The notes: generated from the letters alone by a model not told the origin. A stretch of 64,000 nucleotides of DNA from Tissierella pigra (GCF_009695605.1 NZ_VUNQ01000007.1:42527-106526); one strand, 5' to 3'. Shown: positions 29,463 through 38,963, counted from the first letter of the stretch. Program-made: numbers and translations.

Positions 29463-30428
29463 TTATTTTAAATTATTTATTTCTCTTACATAATGACATG
29501 AAACAAAATGTCCTGGTAATACTTCTTCTATTACTGGATTGTCATGATGACAATTTTCTTTAGCATAGACACATCTTTGTGCAAATCTACATCCTGGTTT
29601 TGGATTAATTGGAGAAGTAAGCTCACCTTTTAATAAAACTCTTTCTCTTTTATGTTTTAAACTTGGTACTGGAATTGCTGAAAGTAAAGCTTTTGTATAA
29701 GGATGTAATGGATTTTTAAATAAATCCTTTGCATCTGATTTTTCAACTAATTGACCAAGATACATTACAAGTATATCATTTGATATATGTTTAACAACTG
29801 ATAAATCATGAGTAATAAACATATAAGTTAAATTTAACTCTTTTTGTAAGTCCTGCATTAAGTTAAGAACCTGTGCTTGAATTGATACGTCAAGTGCTGA
29901 TACTGGCTCATCACAAACAATAAAGCTTGGATTAAGTGCCAATGCACGAGCTATACCTATTCTTTGTCTTCTACCACCATCTAATTCGTGAGGGTAAGTA
30001 TTAGCAAGTCTTTCTGCTAAACCTACAGTATCCATTAGGGATGATACTTTTTTCTCGATTTCTTTTTTATCTTTTATGGTTTTGTGAATTATTATAGGTT
30101 CTCTTATTATTTCACTAACTGTCATTCTAGGATTTAGAGAAGAAAATGGGTCCTGAAATATAATCTGCATTTCATTTCTCAATTCTCTAAACTTATCTTT
30201 ATTGATTTTAGTAATATCTTCACCTTCATAAATTATTTGTCCATCAGTGGATTCTAGTAAATGAAGTATTACTCTACCTAAAGTTGACTTTCCACACCCT
30301 GATTCTCCTACAACACCTAATGTTTCACCTTTATCAATATTAAAAGTAACACCATCAACTGCATGAAGTAGTCCTTTAGGGGTATTGAAATACTTCTTTA
30401 GATCTTTGACTTGTAAAATTGGTTCCAT
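29463..30428 (-). CDS. oppF: Oligopeptide/dipeptide ABC transporter ATPase (OppF type)
   Basis: A 321-aa ATPase. Walker A GVVGESGCGKSTLGRVI, a degenerate signature (LDGGRRQRIGIARAL, with D for S), Walker B FIVCDEPVSALDV and switch FITHDLSVV are visible. The C-terminal Cys-rich motif CRFAQRCVYAKENCHHDNP is typical of the oligopeptide ATPases and may hold an Fe-S cluster. Last gene of the operon; its ATG abuts the oppD stop. The signature change LSGG to LDGG is worth noting but may be tolerated. Confidence 0.94.
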   Translation of the reverse strand: MEPILQVKDLKKYFNTPKGLLHAVDGVTFNIDKGETLGVVGESGCGKSTLGRVILHLLESTDGQIIYEGEDITKINKDKFRELRNEMQIIFQDPFSSLNPRMTVSEIIREPIIIHKTIKDKKEIEKKVSSLMDTVGLAERLANTYPHELDGGRRQRIGIARALALNPSFIVCDEPVSALDVSIQAQVLNLMQDLQKELNLTYMFITHDLSVVKHISNDILVMYLGQLVEKSDAKDLFKNPLHPYTKALLSAIPVPSLKHKRERVLLKGELTSPINPKPGCRFAQRCVYAKENCHHDNPVIEEVLPGHFVSCHYVREINNLK

Positions 30429-31418
30429 CTATATTTCCCCCTTTGGTTTTACTTGTCCAGTATATATATGACATTTTACCTTGTGTTCTGGTGCTATTTC
30501 TGTATCTTCTGGATGATTTTCCTTACAATATTCTGTAGCGTGAGGACATCTTGGATGGAATTTACATCCTGAAGGTAGATTTGTTGGGTCTGGCATAAGA
30601 CCTTTTATTGGCTTTAATCTATCTACTTCTTCATCTAAGTTTGGAATTGAACCAAATAGTCCTCTAGTATATGGGTGGCTTGGGTTTTCAAATAAGTCTT
30701 CAATTTTTGAATACTCTACTATTTCACCAGCATACATTATAGCAACTTTATCGCAAACTTCTGCCACTACACCTAAATCATGAGTGATTAAAAGCATAGC
30801 TGTGTTAAATTCATTTTTCAAGTTATTCATTAATTCAAGAACCTGAGCCTGAATAGTAACATCAAGAGCTGTTGTAGGTTCATCTGCTATTAATAGTCCA
30901 GGGTTACATGCTAAAGCTATGGCAATAACTACCCTTTGCTTCATTCCACCTGAGAATTGATGCGGATAATCAACTGCTCTAGCTCCTGGAATTCCAACTA
31001 ATTCTAGCATTTTCTTTGCCTTTTCAAATGCTTCTTTATTAGATAGTTTCTCATGTATTTCAATAACCTCAGATATTTGCTCTCCTACTGTCATAACAGG
31101 GTTTAAAGCCGTCATAGGATCTTGGAATATCATGGAAACCTTATTTCCTCTTATCATTCTCATTTCATCTTCTGGTAACTCTAATATGCTTTGTCCTTCT
31201 AAGAATATTTCTCCATCAATAATCTTTCCTGGAGGATTCGGAACTAATCTTAGAATTCCCAGAGCAGTAGTAGTTTTTCCTGCACCTGTTTCACCAACAA
31301 GACCTAATGTCTCACCTTTATTTATTTCCATATTTACACCATTCACTGCCTTAACTGTACCTTCTTCTGTAACATAGTGGATGTGTAAATTTTTAATATT
31401 TAAGAATTCATTACTCAT
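30429..31418 (-). CDS. oppD: Oligopeptide/dipeptide ABC transporter ATPase (OppD type)
   Basis: A 329-aa ATPase. Walker [18 protein letters not shown], signature [16 protein letters not shown], Walker [14 protein letters not shown] and switch LITHDLGVV are intact. C-terminal [19 protein letters not shown] motif as in its partner. It forms the heterodimeric ATPase with OppF on the cytosolic face of the OppB-OppC channel. Confidence 0.95.
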   Translation of the reverse strand: MSNEFLNIKNLHIHYVTEEGTVKAVNGVNMEINKGETLGLVGETGAGKTTTALGILRLVPNPPGKIIDGEIFLEGQSILELPEDEMRMIRGNKVSMIFQDPMTALNPVMTVGEQISEVIEIHEKLSNKEAFEKAKKMLELVGIPGARAVDYPHQFSGGMKQRVVIAIALACNPGLLIADEPTTALDVTIQAQVLELMNNLKNEFNTAMLLITHDLGVVAEVCDKVAIMYAGEIVEYSKIEDLFENPSHPYTRGLFGSIPNLDEEVDRLKPIKGLMPDPTNLPSGCKFHPRCPHATEYCKENHPEDTEIAPEHKVKCHIYTGQVKPKGEI

Positions 31419-31436
31419 TTAAAAGTTCCTCCTCTC

Positions 31437-32324
31437 TTATTGTTTTAATCTAGGATCTAGAGCATCTCTTAAACCGTCACCAAGTAAATTTAGTGATAGT
31501 ATTGTAAGCATAATCGCTATACCCGGGAATGTAGTTACGTGCCATGATTGTCTAATAAAATCTTTACCAGATGAAAGCATTGCTCCCCATTCTGGAGCTG
31601 GTTTTTGAATACCTAAACCGATAAAGCTAAGACCTGCTGTTGATAGTATAGCACTTGCAACTCCTAATGTACCTTGTACAATTATAGGGGCTAATGAGTT
31701 TGGTATTATATGTTTTAATATAATTCTAGTATCTTTAGCTCCAATTGCTCTAGCAGCTTCTATATATTCTTGATCCTTAATGGAAAGTACAGAAGCTCTT
31801 ACAATACGTGCATAACTAGGTATGGATGATATACCTACTGCAATCATTAGATTTAGCATACTGGTACCAAGGGCAGATACTATGGCAATTGCAAGTAGTA
31901 TACTTGGAATTGCTAAGAATATATCCATGGCTCTCATTATGATATTATCAAATTTACCACCATAGAATCCTGCTATAGCTCCTAAAGTACCACCAATTAT
32001 TATGGCAATACCTACAGCTATGATACCTACCTGTAAAGAAACTCTAGCACCGTGAATTATTCTAGCAAATATATCTCTACCTAATTCATCAGTACCCAGA
32101 ATATGGTCTTTACTTGGTCCTTGAAGCCTAATTGAAGTATTCATCTTTATAGCTACTTCATCATAATCTGCAATTACATCAGCGAATAAAGCTAATAATA
32201 TAAAAATAGAAATTATAGTTAAACCTAACATGGCCATTTTATTTCTTCTAAGTCTTCTCCAAACTTCTGACCATTGTCCTTTTTTCTTTTTACTTGTATT
32301 TTTTTGTACAGCTTTGTCAGACAT
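31437..32324 (-). CDS. oppC: Oligopeptide ABC transporter permease (OppC type)
   Basis: A 295-aa permease. A basic N-terminal tail (NTSKKKKGQWSEVWRRLRRN) precedes the first membrane segment. LGTDELGRDIFARIIHGARV and the EAA loop YIEAARAIGAKDTRIILKHI are the family hallmarks. Six membrane segments. It lies 28 nt after oppB. Confidence 0.95.
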   Translation of the reverse strand: MSDKAVQKNTSKKKKGQWSEVWRRLRRNKMAMLGLTIISIFILLALFADVIADYDEVAIKMNTSIRLQGPSKDHILGTDELGRDIFARIIHGARVSLQVGIIAVGIAIIIGGTLGAIAGFYGGKFDNIIMRAMDIFLAIPSILLAIAIVSALGTSMLNLMIAVGISSIPSYARIVRASVLSIKDQEYIEAARAIGAKDTRIILKHIIPNSLAPIIVQGTLGVASAILSTAGLSFIGLGIQKPAPEWGAMLSSGKDFIRQSWHVTTFPGIAIMLTILSLNLLGDGLRDALDPRLKQ

Positions 32325-32352
32325 TATTCTACCTCCTTACCTTGAGTATTGA

Positions 32353-33279
32353 TTATCTATATTGTGATTTTATTCTTGGATCTATAAATGCATATAGTAA
32401 GTCAACCAAAAGGTTAACAAAGCTAAATGTTACAGATATAAATACAACTGATGCTAAAACCATTGGACTATCTTTTTGTCTAATAGCATCTACCATAAGT
32501 CTTCCAACTCCTGGCCATGAAAATACTGACTCAGTAAGTACCGCACCACCAAGAAGACCTCCGAATTGTAGTCCAACAACTGTAACTACTGGTATAAGTG
32601 CATTCTTTAGGGCATGTTTATTTACTACTTTCTTTTCAGCAACTCCCTTTGATCTAGCAGTTCTTATATAATCTTGTCTTATTACTTCAAGCATTGAGGA
32701 TCTAGTCATACGAGTTATAATTGCGGCTGAACCAACACCTAGTGAAAACGCTGGTAAAATTAAGTGTTTAATTGTTTCAGAACCACTTGATGGCAGAAGT
32801 CTTAAATTAACAGAAAATACTAAAATAAGCATTAGTCCCAACCAGAACACTGGCATGGAAACTCCTATTAAAGCACCGATCATAGATATACTGTCTAAGG
32901 CTGAATACTGCTTTGTTGCAGAAATAATACCTACAGGAATACCTATTGCAATTGCTATCAACATAGCCGCTGCCGTAAGCTTTAAAGTGGCAGGAAATCT
33001 AGCAAAAACCTCATCAAAAACTGGTCTATTAGTTGAATATGACCTTCCAAAGTCTCCTGTTAAGGCCTTAGTTATAAATCTAACATACTGCACAATAAAT
33101 GGGTCATTTAATCCCATTTCTTCTCTTAAAGCTTCGACCTGTGCAGGTTGCGCACTTTCACCAAGTATAAGTTTCGCTGGGTCTCCTGGTGTAAAGTACA
33201 TAATTGTGAAAACTAAAAATGTAACTCCTAATATTACTGGAATTAACAGCAATAATCTACGTAATATATATTTATGCAC
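32353..33279 (-). CDS. oppB: Oligopeptide ABC transporter permease (OppB type)
   Basis: A 308-aa permease. N-terminal YILRRLLLLIPVILGVTFLV, then FTPGDPAKLILGE, and the EAA loop YIRTARSKGVAEKKVVNKHA mark the OppB/DppB type. Six membrane segments. It is separated from oppA by an intercistronic hairpin. Confidence 0.95.
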   Translation of the reverse strand: MHKYILRRLLLLIPVILGVTFLVFTIMYFTPGDPAKLILGESAQPAQVEALREEMGLNDPFIVQYVRFITKALTGDFGRSYSTNRPVFDEVFARFPATLKLTAAAMLIAIAIGIPVGIISATKQYSALDSISMIGALIGVSMPVFWLGLMLILVFSVNLRLLPSSGSETIKHLILPAFSLGVGSAAIITRMTRSSMLEVIRQDYIRTARSKGVAEKKVVNKHALKNALIPVVTVVGLQFGGLLGGAVLTESVFSWPGVGRLMVDAIRQKDSPMVLASVVFISVTFSFVNLLVDLLYAFIDPRIKSQYR

Positions 33280-33334
33280 TTCTTTCCCTCCTTATCTAAT
33301 AGACATTGTCAATGTTATTTATTACCATATATAG

Positions 33335-33368
33335 ATTGGGAAGCGAGACATAAGTCCCGCTTCCCAAT
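33335..33368 (-). promoter_or_regulatory. Intercistronic hairpin between oppA and oppB
   Basis: ATTGGGAAGCG and CGCTTCCCAAT arms with a 12-nt loop, 15 nt after the oppA stop. There is no T-run on the minus strand, so it more likely stabilises the oppA message or attenuates partly than ends it outright. This fits the need for excess binding protein. Confidence 0.6.
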
Positions 33369-33383
33369 ATCCAACTAACAATA

Positions 33384-34919
33384 TTATTGTTCTATAGTTA
33401 CATTGTATAGTGAGTGATGTCCAGCAGGATGTAATTGGAAGCCTTTTATAGCTTTGTTTTCACCAACATTTTGAGTTGAGAAATATAGGAATAATTGTGG
33501 AGCATCAGCTACTATTATTTCCTGTGCTTCCTTATAAGCAGCTAATCTCTTATCTGTGTCTACCTCAGTTTTACCAATGTCTAATAATTTATCTACTTCT
33601 GGATTTGTATAGAAGAATCTGTTACCAGCATCTCCATGTTGTGAACTGTGATATAGAGCATAAAGACCATAGTCTGCGTCTCCAGTTACTGTAGTCCAAC
33701 CAAGGATGAACATATCATGTTCTCCTGCTGATGTTCTATCTAGGAAAGCACCCCATTCAACAACTTCTATATTAGCTTCAATACCTATTTCTTTAAGTTG
33801 AGCTTGTACTATTTCAGCTATTCTAACTCTTACTGGGCTGTCATTTGTCCAGATAGAAGTCTTGAATCCATTTTCAAATCCAGCTTCTTTCATTAATTCT
33901 TTAGCTTTTTCAACATCATAAGAATAACCTTGAATATCTTCATTAGAACCAAATATTAATTCCATTAAAGGTGATTTAGCAACTTCTCCTGCTTTTTCAA
34001 GAACTACGTCTATGATTTCTTGTACATCGACAGCATAGTTAATAGCTTGTCTAACTTTTACGTTATCAAATGGAGCTTTTTGAGTATTGAATCCTAAATA
34101 TTGACTTGATAATGACGGTCCTTCTATTAGCTCTAGTCCTGCATTATCAATAACTAGGTTTTTATCAATAGGTTCAATATCATAAGCTATATCAACCTCT
34201 CCAGTTTCAAGTCCTACAGTTCTATTAGTTCCTTCTGGAACATTTCTAAATACAACTGTTTTTACAGCAGCTGCACCTTGGAAATAATCTTCAGATGCCT
34301 TAAGAGTTATTCTGTCTCCTGATTGCCAAGTATCAAATGCAAAAGGACCTGTTCCTACTGGGTTTTGTCCATAGTCTTCACCAGATGCTGTAACAGCTTT
34401 TTCATTTAATATAGATGAAGCTGTATGAGTAAGGTGTGATAATAACGGAGCAAATGGCTCAGAAGTTATTATTTGTACTGTATAATCATCTACAACTTTA
34501 ATTTCCTTAACCGGTCCAAGAATGTGTGATACAGATGGTGAAGCTAACATTCTATCATAAGTAAACTTAACATCTGATGCTTTAAATTCTTCACCATTAT
34601 GGAATTTAACACCTGAAGCAAGTTTAAATTCCCATGTTAATTCATCAATACTTTCCCAACTTTCAGCTAAAGCTGGAACTATTTCCATGTCTACAGTTGA
34701 AGCTACTAAAGTGTTATAAATTTGCTTCATAACTCTTGATGATGGTTGGTCGTTAGTAGCATGAGGGTCTAATGACTTAGCATCTGCACCTTGTGCAACA
34801 ACTAAAGTATCAGCCGGGTTCTTTCTAGTAATTCCTTTACTTCCACCACATGCAGATAAAACAAGTGATAAAGTTAGGATAGTAATTACTAGTGATAGAA
34901 TTTTTTTGTTCTTAAACAT
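33384..34919 (-). CDS. oppA: Oligopeptide-binding lipoprotein (SBP family 5)
   Basis: A 511-aa extracellular substrate-binding lipoprotein. Signal peptide with lipobox LVLSACGG at about residues 20-27. The body has SBP_bac_5 motifs: SLDPHATNDQPSSRVMKQIY, YNTLVASTVDMEIVPALAES, KFHNGEEFKASDVKFTYDRM and NPVGTGPFAFDTW. First gene of the A-B-C-D-F operon. Peptide uptake fits an amino-acid-fermenting lifestyle and the several peptidases in the window. Confidence 0.95.
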   Translation of the reverse strand: MFKNKKILSLVITILTLSLVLSACGGSKGITRKNPADTLVVAQGADAKSLDPHATNDQPSSRVMKQIYNTLVASTVDMEIVPALAESWESIDELTWEFKLASGVKFHNGEEFKASDVKFTYDRMLASPSVSHILGPVKEIKVVDDYTVQIITSEPFAPLLSHLTHTASSILNEKAVTASGEDYGQNPVGTGPFAFDTWQSGDRITLKASEDYFQGAAAVKTVVFRNVPEGTNRTVGLETGEVDIAYDIEPIDKNLVIDNAGLELIEGPSLSSQYLGFNTQKAPFDNVKVRQAINYAVDVQEIIDVVLEKAGEVAKSPLMELIFGSNEDIQGYSYDVEKAKELMKEAGFENGFKTSIWTNDSPVRVRIAEIVQAQLKEIGIEANIEVVEWGAFLDRTSAGEHDMFILGWTTVTGDADYGLYALYHSSQHGDAGNRFFYTNPEVDKLLDIGKTEVDTDKRLAAYKEAQEIIVADAPQLFLYFSTQNVGENKAIKGFQLHPAGHHSLYNVTIEQ

Positions 34920-34965
34920 TGAATCACTCCTTTTGATTTTTCTCCTAGATTAGTAGCATTATAAC

Positions 34966-35021
34966 ATTAAGGAACATATACTCATTATAATCTTCCAATA
35001 ATTTCATATATGTTCCTTAAT
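34966..35021 (-). promoter_or_regulatory. Long-arm hairpin in the oppA upstream region
   Basis: Perfect 14-bp arms (ATTAAGGAACATAT and ATATGTTCCTTAAT) separated by 28 nt, 47 nt upstream of the oppA start. It could be an operator pair, a leader structure or a terminator of lost upstream sequence. Confidence 0.5.
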
Positions 35022-35210
35022 AATACTTTAATCCAGACTAATTGATTTTATTCTATATTTTCCAACATAATAAATTATACTATATTCTTATAGTTTTGAC
35101 AACTGAAAAAATTATTATATGAAATATTAATCTATAATAATATCTGAACTATAGATATTTTCTATCTATTATATATTTCTAAGTTTTCTTAACATGATTT
35201 TTTGTTTTAC

Positions 35211-35493
35211 TGAAACCAATAATCTCTTTGTATATCCCACTGTATCTAGATTAACACTTATACTGTCAATTCCTTCTTCCACAAAAATGCTGGATATTGA
35301 CTAGGCCCTTGACTACAAATCCAAATAGTTTTTCCATATTTATGTACAGTTTTTATAAAAATCAAAATAGCATTTTTACAGCTTAATTTCTTTCGTCAAA
35401 ATATTCCATGTTATTGAGTATTCCTGAATCTCTATCTGCCCACATTACAAGTTGAGTAAGGTCATTACTTCCTATACTAAACCCATCTATCAT
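35211..35493 (-). pseudogene. ppsA: Phosphoenolpyruvate synthase, degenerate C-terminal remnant
   Basis: From ATG 35493 the minus strand reads [20 protein letters not shown] then RDSG and EYFDERN before a stop. After frameshifts it resumes as ICSQGPSQYPAF and VEEGIDSISVNLDTVGYTKR. These blocks are the C-terminal PEP-utilising enzyme signature of PpsA. Stops and frameshifts make it dead, and the upstream 700 codons are missing. The rest of the 35.0-35.6 kb gap has no other coding signal. Confidence 0.85.
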
Positions 35494-35534
35494 TTAAATT
35501 CATTCCGCCTTAAGGTAATTTTGGGTATCTTCCT

Positions 35535-35581
35535 ATATTAAATTCAAATAATTATATGATATAATTATTTGAATTTAATAT
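35535..35581. repeat. Near-perfect 47-bp palindrome
   Basis: Arms of 23 bp with a single central base. The left arm starts ATATTAAATTCAAATAATTA and the right arm is its exact complement. Entirely AT-rich. It lies between the ppsA remnant and the terminator of the small hydrophobic gene. Confidence 0.85.
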
Positions 35582-35592
35582 TATCCAATAAA

Positions 35593-35617
35593 AAAAATCC
35601 CGTTTTACGGGATTTTT
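35593..35617 (-). terminator. Terminator of the 68-aa hydrophobic protein gene
   Basis: AAAAATCCCGT and ACGGGATTTTT arms with a 3-nt loop, 15 nt after the stop. Confidence 0.88.
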
Positions 35618-35631
35618 CATTTAGGTATTAA

Positions 35632-35838
35632 TTAGAAGCAAAAACCTTCTCCACAGAATAATACAACTAATAACAAGAAGAAGAATAGTAACGAATCATC
35701 TGTTCTATCATTCCAACATCCTGAGTTTGTAAATAATACAACTAATAATAGGAAGAAGAATAACAATGAACTATCAATATCATCACAACCTCCAAATATA
35801 CCTCTGTTTTCTCTTCTTACTCCTAAATCTTCAGTCAT
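35632..35838 (-). CDS. Small protein with duplicated hydrophobic segment
   Basis: A 68-aa product from ATG 35838, which follows AAGGAGGTTATTATA. The N-terminus MTEDLGVRRENRGIFGGCDD is polar. The rest consists of two copies of D(S/D)SLLFFFLLLVVLF separated by a polar Cys-containing linker (TNSGCWNDRTD), and it ends CGEGFCF. The duplication is visible in the DNA too. It looks like a two-segment membrane micro-protein, perhaps spore-associated. I do not recognise a named family. It follows tldE by 78 nt. Confidence 0.75.
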   Translation of the reverse strand: MTEDLGVRRENRGIFGGCDDIDSSLLFFFLLLVVLFTNSGCWNDRTDDSLLFFFLLLVVLFCGEGFCF

Positions 35839-35916
35839 TATAATAACCTCCTTATATTTATTCCTCACTTTATATTATGAAATTGATATATAAGTGGTTA
35901 CTATAATTTAAAAACT

Positions 35917-37266
35917 TTACTCTCCTGAAATAGATATGCTATTTATTTTTATAGAAGGTGAACCAAAATAGCCTAAAGATGGAAGGCCAAATTCTAAGTC
36001 ATCTCCTATGGCATCAATATCGTTTAATACTTCGAAAAAATTTCCTGCTATTGTTATTTGATTAATTGGTCTTTGAATTTTACCATCTACTATTTCATAT
36101 CCACTTGCTGATAAAGAAAAGTCTCCTGATATTGGATTCAATCCTGAATGTAATCCAGCTACATCTGTTATATATACTCCATTGTCTATACTACCAATTA
36201 ATTCTTCAAATGTATTATTTCCTTTTTCTATATAGAAGTTTGTAGGTGATATGGATAAGGATGATTTATATGAACCTCTAGTCCCATTACCAGTGGAACT
36301 CACATTATCTTTCTTAGCAGTTTTCCAATTATACAAATAAGTAGTTAAAACTCCCTTATCTACAATCTTCTTATAAGTAGTTTTTGTTCCTTCGTCATCA
36401 AAGCAGCGGGACATAAAACCATCTTTTAAATCAGGATCATCTACTATGGTCAATAAAGGAGATGCAATTTTAGTTTCCACTTTATCCTTTAATAAAGACA
36501 TTCCTTTCTGTACATGATCGCTTGAAAAAACAGAAGCAAATGAAGATAATAAATCTGCAAATATTGTATTTTTTATTACTAATGGATAATTATTTGATTT
36601 AATAGGCTTTGCACCTAAACTAGAAATCGCCTCATGGACAGCTTCCTTGGCAATAGTTTTATAATCTACTTGGCTTATATCCTTAATCAATCTAAATCCC
36701 ATACCTGTCTTAATATCTTCTCCATCCTTTGCTATTACTGCAACATAAATTGCTGCACCATTTAGTGTGTCTGATAAATCAATACCCTTTGTATTTACAA
36801 TATATCTAGATTTATCAAACTCCTTATATACACATTCTTGAATTGAAGTAACTCTTTTATCAAGAGACAAAGCCTCTATTTCCAATTTTTTTACTAAATC
36901 TATTTTCTCTTCTATGGAAGCAGTAGATAGTCCTTCACTATGAAATTTAATCTCTTTATAGTCATCTGAACCTACAAATATTTTTTCTTCGTCTTCACTA
37001 TCGATGTATTCAGCATTTTCACAAGCCTCATTAATAAGCATATCAATGGAGGACTCATCTATCTTTTCCGTATATGAATATCCCATTTTTCCATTATTCG
37101 TTCCCCTTAGAGATAATCCTCCAGATTCGGATATACTATATTTATCTATTTCACCATTAAATACTTTAATTTCAATTTCTTTGGAGTTTTCTATATATAC
37201 CTCTAAATCTTCCATTTTTTCTTTTCCCTTATGAAATATCTTATTAATTAGTTCTCTATAAGCCAT
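35917..37266 (-). CDS. pmbA: TldE/PmbA-like metalloprotease partner
   Basis: A 449-aa TldE-like subunit. MAYREL at ATG 37266 is preferred, nine bases after AAAGGGGG and one base after the tldD stop. Family features: IEIKVFNGEIDKYSISESGG near the N-terminus, DDEGTKTTYKKIVDKGVLTT, LYNWKTAKKDNVSSTGNGTR and a C-terminal block SGYEIVDGKIQRPINQITIA. It lacks the HExxxH site, as expected for TldE, which pairs with catalytic TldD. TldD/E heterodimers degrade unfolded peptides and mature RiPPs such as microcin B17. Confidence 0.93.
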   Translation of the reverse strand: MAYRELINKIFHKGKEKMEDLEVYIENSKEIEIKVFNGEIDKYSISESGGLSLRGTNNGKMGYSYTEKIDESSIDMLINEACENAEYIDSEDEEKIFVGSDDYKEIKFHSEGLSTASIEEKIDLVKKLEIEALSLDKRVTSIQECVYKEFDKSRYIVNTKGIDLSDTLNGAAIYVAVIAKDGEDIKTGMGFRLIKDISQVDYKTIAKEAVHEAISSLGAKPIKSNNYPLVIKNTIFADLLSSFASVFSSDHVQKGMSLLKDKVETKIASPLLTIVDDPDLKDGFMSRCFDDEGTKTTYKKIVDKGVLTTYLYNWKTAKKDNVSSTGNGTRGSYKSSLSISPTNFYIEKGNNTFEELIGSIDNGVYITDVAGLHSGLNPISGDFSLSASGYEIVDGKIQRPINQITIAGNFFEVLNDIDAIGDDLEFGLPSLGYFGSPSIKINSISISGE

Positions 37267-37267
37267 A

Positions 37268-38659
37268 TTATTCATCCCCCTTTCTTCCACCAACTGTTAG
37301 AGATTTTACCCTAAGAGGAGGCTGCCCTAGTCCTGCAGGTACCGTTCCACTATCTGCACCGCACATTCCCTGACCTAAAGATAAGTCGTTGCCTACCATA
37401 TCAATCAGCTCTAAGACTTTAAGCCCATTACCTATTAGTGTAGCACCTCTTACAGGTTTTAATATCTTTCCGTTTTTAATTAAGTATCCTTCCATAACTG
37501 CAAAGTTAAAGTCACCAGTAGCAGGATTTACAGAGCCACCACCTAATTTTTTAGCATATAATCCATTTTCCGTACTGGATATTATTTCATCAAAATTAGA
37601 TTCACCATTGGCTATATAGGTATTATTCATTCTAGATGTAGGAGCAAATTTATAGGATTGTCTTCTGCCTGAACCAGTAGATTCCATATTCATTCTTCTC
37701 CCATTTAATTTATCAATTAAATATGATTTTAAGACACCATTTTCTATAAGTAGATTTCTTTTCGTAGGAGTCCCCTCATCGTCTATATTTGTAGTTCCCC
37801 ACTCATTAGGTATTGTTCCGTCATCTATGGCAGTTAGTAAAGGCGAAGCTACTAATTCTCCTAATTTATCTGTAAATACTGACGTACCTTTTGATATAAA
37901 AGCCGCTTCTAAAGAGTGTCCACAAGCTTCATGGAATAATACTCCACCAAATTCATTATCCATAATTACAGGCATAACTCCTGATGGACAATGCTCTGCA
38001 TACGCCATGGTTTTAGCAATTCTTGAGGCTTCTTTTCCTACTTCTTCTACATTAATCTTATTAAATAATTCAAAACCCATAGATGCACCTGGTCCATAAA
38101 ATCCTTGTTGCATCTCTCCATCTTTAGATGCTACTGATCCAACTGTAAATCTTGTCCTAACTCTTTTATCTTCACCCATTAATCCTTCTGTATTAGCTAT
38201 AAGTACGTTTTGTTCCTCATCAAGATAGTTTACTGCAACTTGTGATATAACTGAATCATAGTTTTTAGCAGCCTCATAACCTTTTTTCATTAAATCTACT
38301 TTTTCCTTTTTCTCAATAGATGATGGCATTATTTTTATTGGATTATAATTAGTTACATTTGATTTCATAAAATTTAGCTTTAAATCAATAGATGCTCCTT
38401 GTAATGCTGATGCCGCTTCTTTTGCAACTTTTATTAAATTTTCCTCTGTTGAATCATTTGTAAAAGCATAGATACAGTTTAATTTATCAATAATTCTAAT
38501 GCCTACTCCATAGTCTCTACCTGAAATATTATTTTCAATAAGTCCACCAACTAATTTGATACTAGAGCTATATTTATCTTCAACAAATATTTCCGCAAAA
38601 TCTCCACCTTTACCTAAAGCTGCACAAAGTACATTTTCTATAATTTTTTTATCTAGCAA
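37268..38659 (-). CDS. tldD: TldD metalloprotease
   Basis: Catalytic TldD subunit, 463 aa. The zinc site is intact: VLFHEACGHSLEAAFISKG (HExxxH). Other family blocks: GVGIRIIDKLNCIYAFTND, DDGTIPNEWGTTNIDDEGTP, MNMESTGSGRRQSYKFAPTS and the C-terminal VRGATLIGNGLKVLELIDMV. The start is TTG 38659, five bases after GGGGGAG; the upstream in-frame ATG has no ribosome binding site. It is operonic with tldE, and the two RiPP loci in this window offer possible substrates. Confidence 0.95.
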   Translation of the reverse strand: MLDKKIIENVLCAALGKGGDFAEIFVEDKYSSSIKLVGGLIENNISGRDYGVGIRIIDKLNCIYAFTNDSTEENLIKVAKEAASALQGASIDLKLNFMKSNVTNYNPIKIMPSSIEKKEKVDLMKKGYEAAKNYDSVISQVAVNYLDEEQNVLIANTEGLMGEDKRVRTRFTVGSVASKDGEMQQGFYGPGASMGFELFNKINVEEVGKEASRIAKTMAYAEHCPSGVMPVIMDNEFGGVLFHEACGHSLEAAFISKGTSVFTDKLGELVASPLLTAIDDGTIPNEWGTTNIDDEGTPTKRNLLIENGVLKSYLIDKLNGRRMNMESTGSGRRQSYKFAPTSRMNNTYIANGESNFDEIISSTENGLYAKKLGGGSVNPATGDFNFAVMEGYLIKNGKILKPVRGATLIGNGLKVLELIDMVGNDLSLGQGMCGADSGTVPAGLGQPPLRVKSLTVGGRKGDE

Positions 38660-38741
38660 AGAAACTCCCCCTTTTTTTGAATATTTAATTAACATTATAT
38701 AATATTAATTGTATATTTGGAATATTATTCTAATTAAAATA

Positions 38742-38770
38742 AAAAAACAGCAGATAATCTGCTGTTTTTT
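38742..38770 (-). terminator. Terminator after the 64-aa small protein
   Basis: AAAAAACAGCAGA and TCTGCTGTTTTTT arms with a 3-nt loop. It overlaps the last bases of the small gene and would limit read-through into tldD. Confidence 0.85.
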
Positions 38771-38963
38771 AGAAAAAGTCACCTAAGAAAAGTAATAATA
38801 TAAGTATCCATATTATGTTATCTCCCCCAAAGAGACCTCCGAAACCACCACATTGATTGTGATCATGACCACATTCACAATCATCATTGCCTAGTAATAG
38901 AAATATTAAGATAATAATTAATAACATATTATTATTATCGCCACCAAACAGATTATTTAACAT
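38769..38963 (-). CDS. Small Gly/Cys protein with duplicated hydrophobic segment
   Basis: A 64-aa product behind ATAGGAGGTTTTCAT. It has two copies of an LFGGDN-x-hydrophobic unit (LFGGDNNNMLLIIILIFLLL and LFGGDNIIWILILLLFLGDF) joined by a metal-ligand-like linker, NDDCECGHDHNQCGGFGG (three Cys, two His). The architecture parallels the 68-aa protein on the other side of tldD/tldE. It could be a spore-coat or membrane micro-protein. Family unknown to me. Confidence 0.75.
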   Translation of the reverse strand: MLNNLFGGDNNNMLLIIILIFLLLGNDDCECGHDHNQCGGFGGLFGGDNIIWILILLLFLGDFF

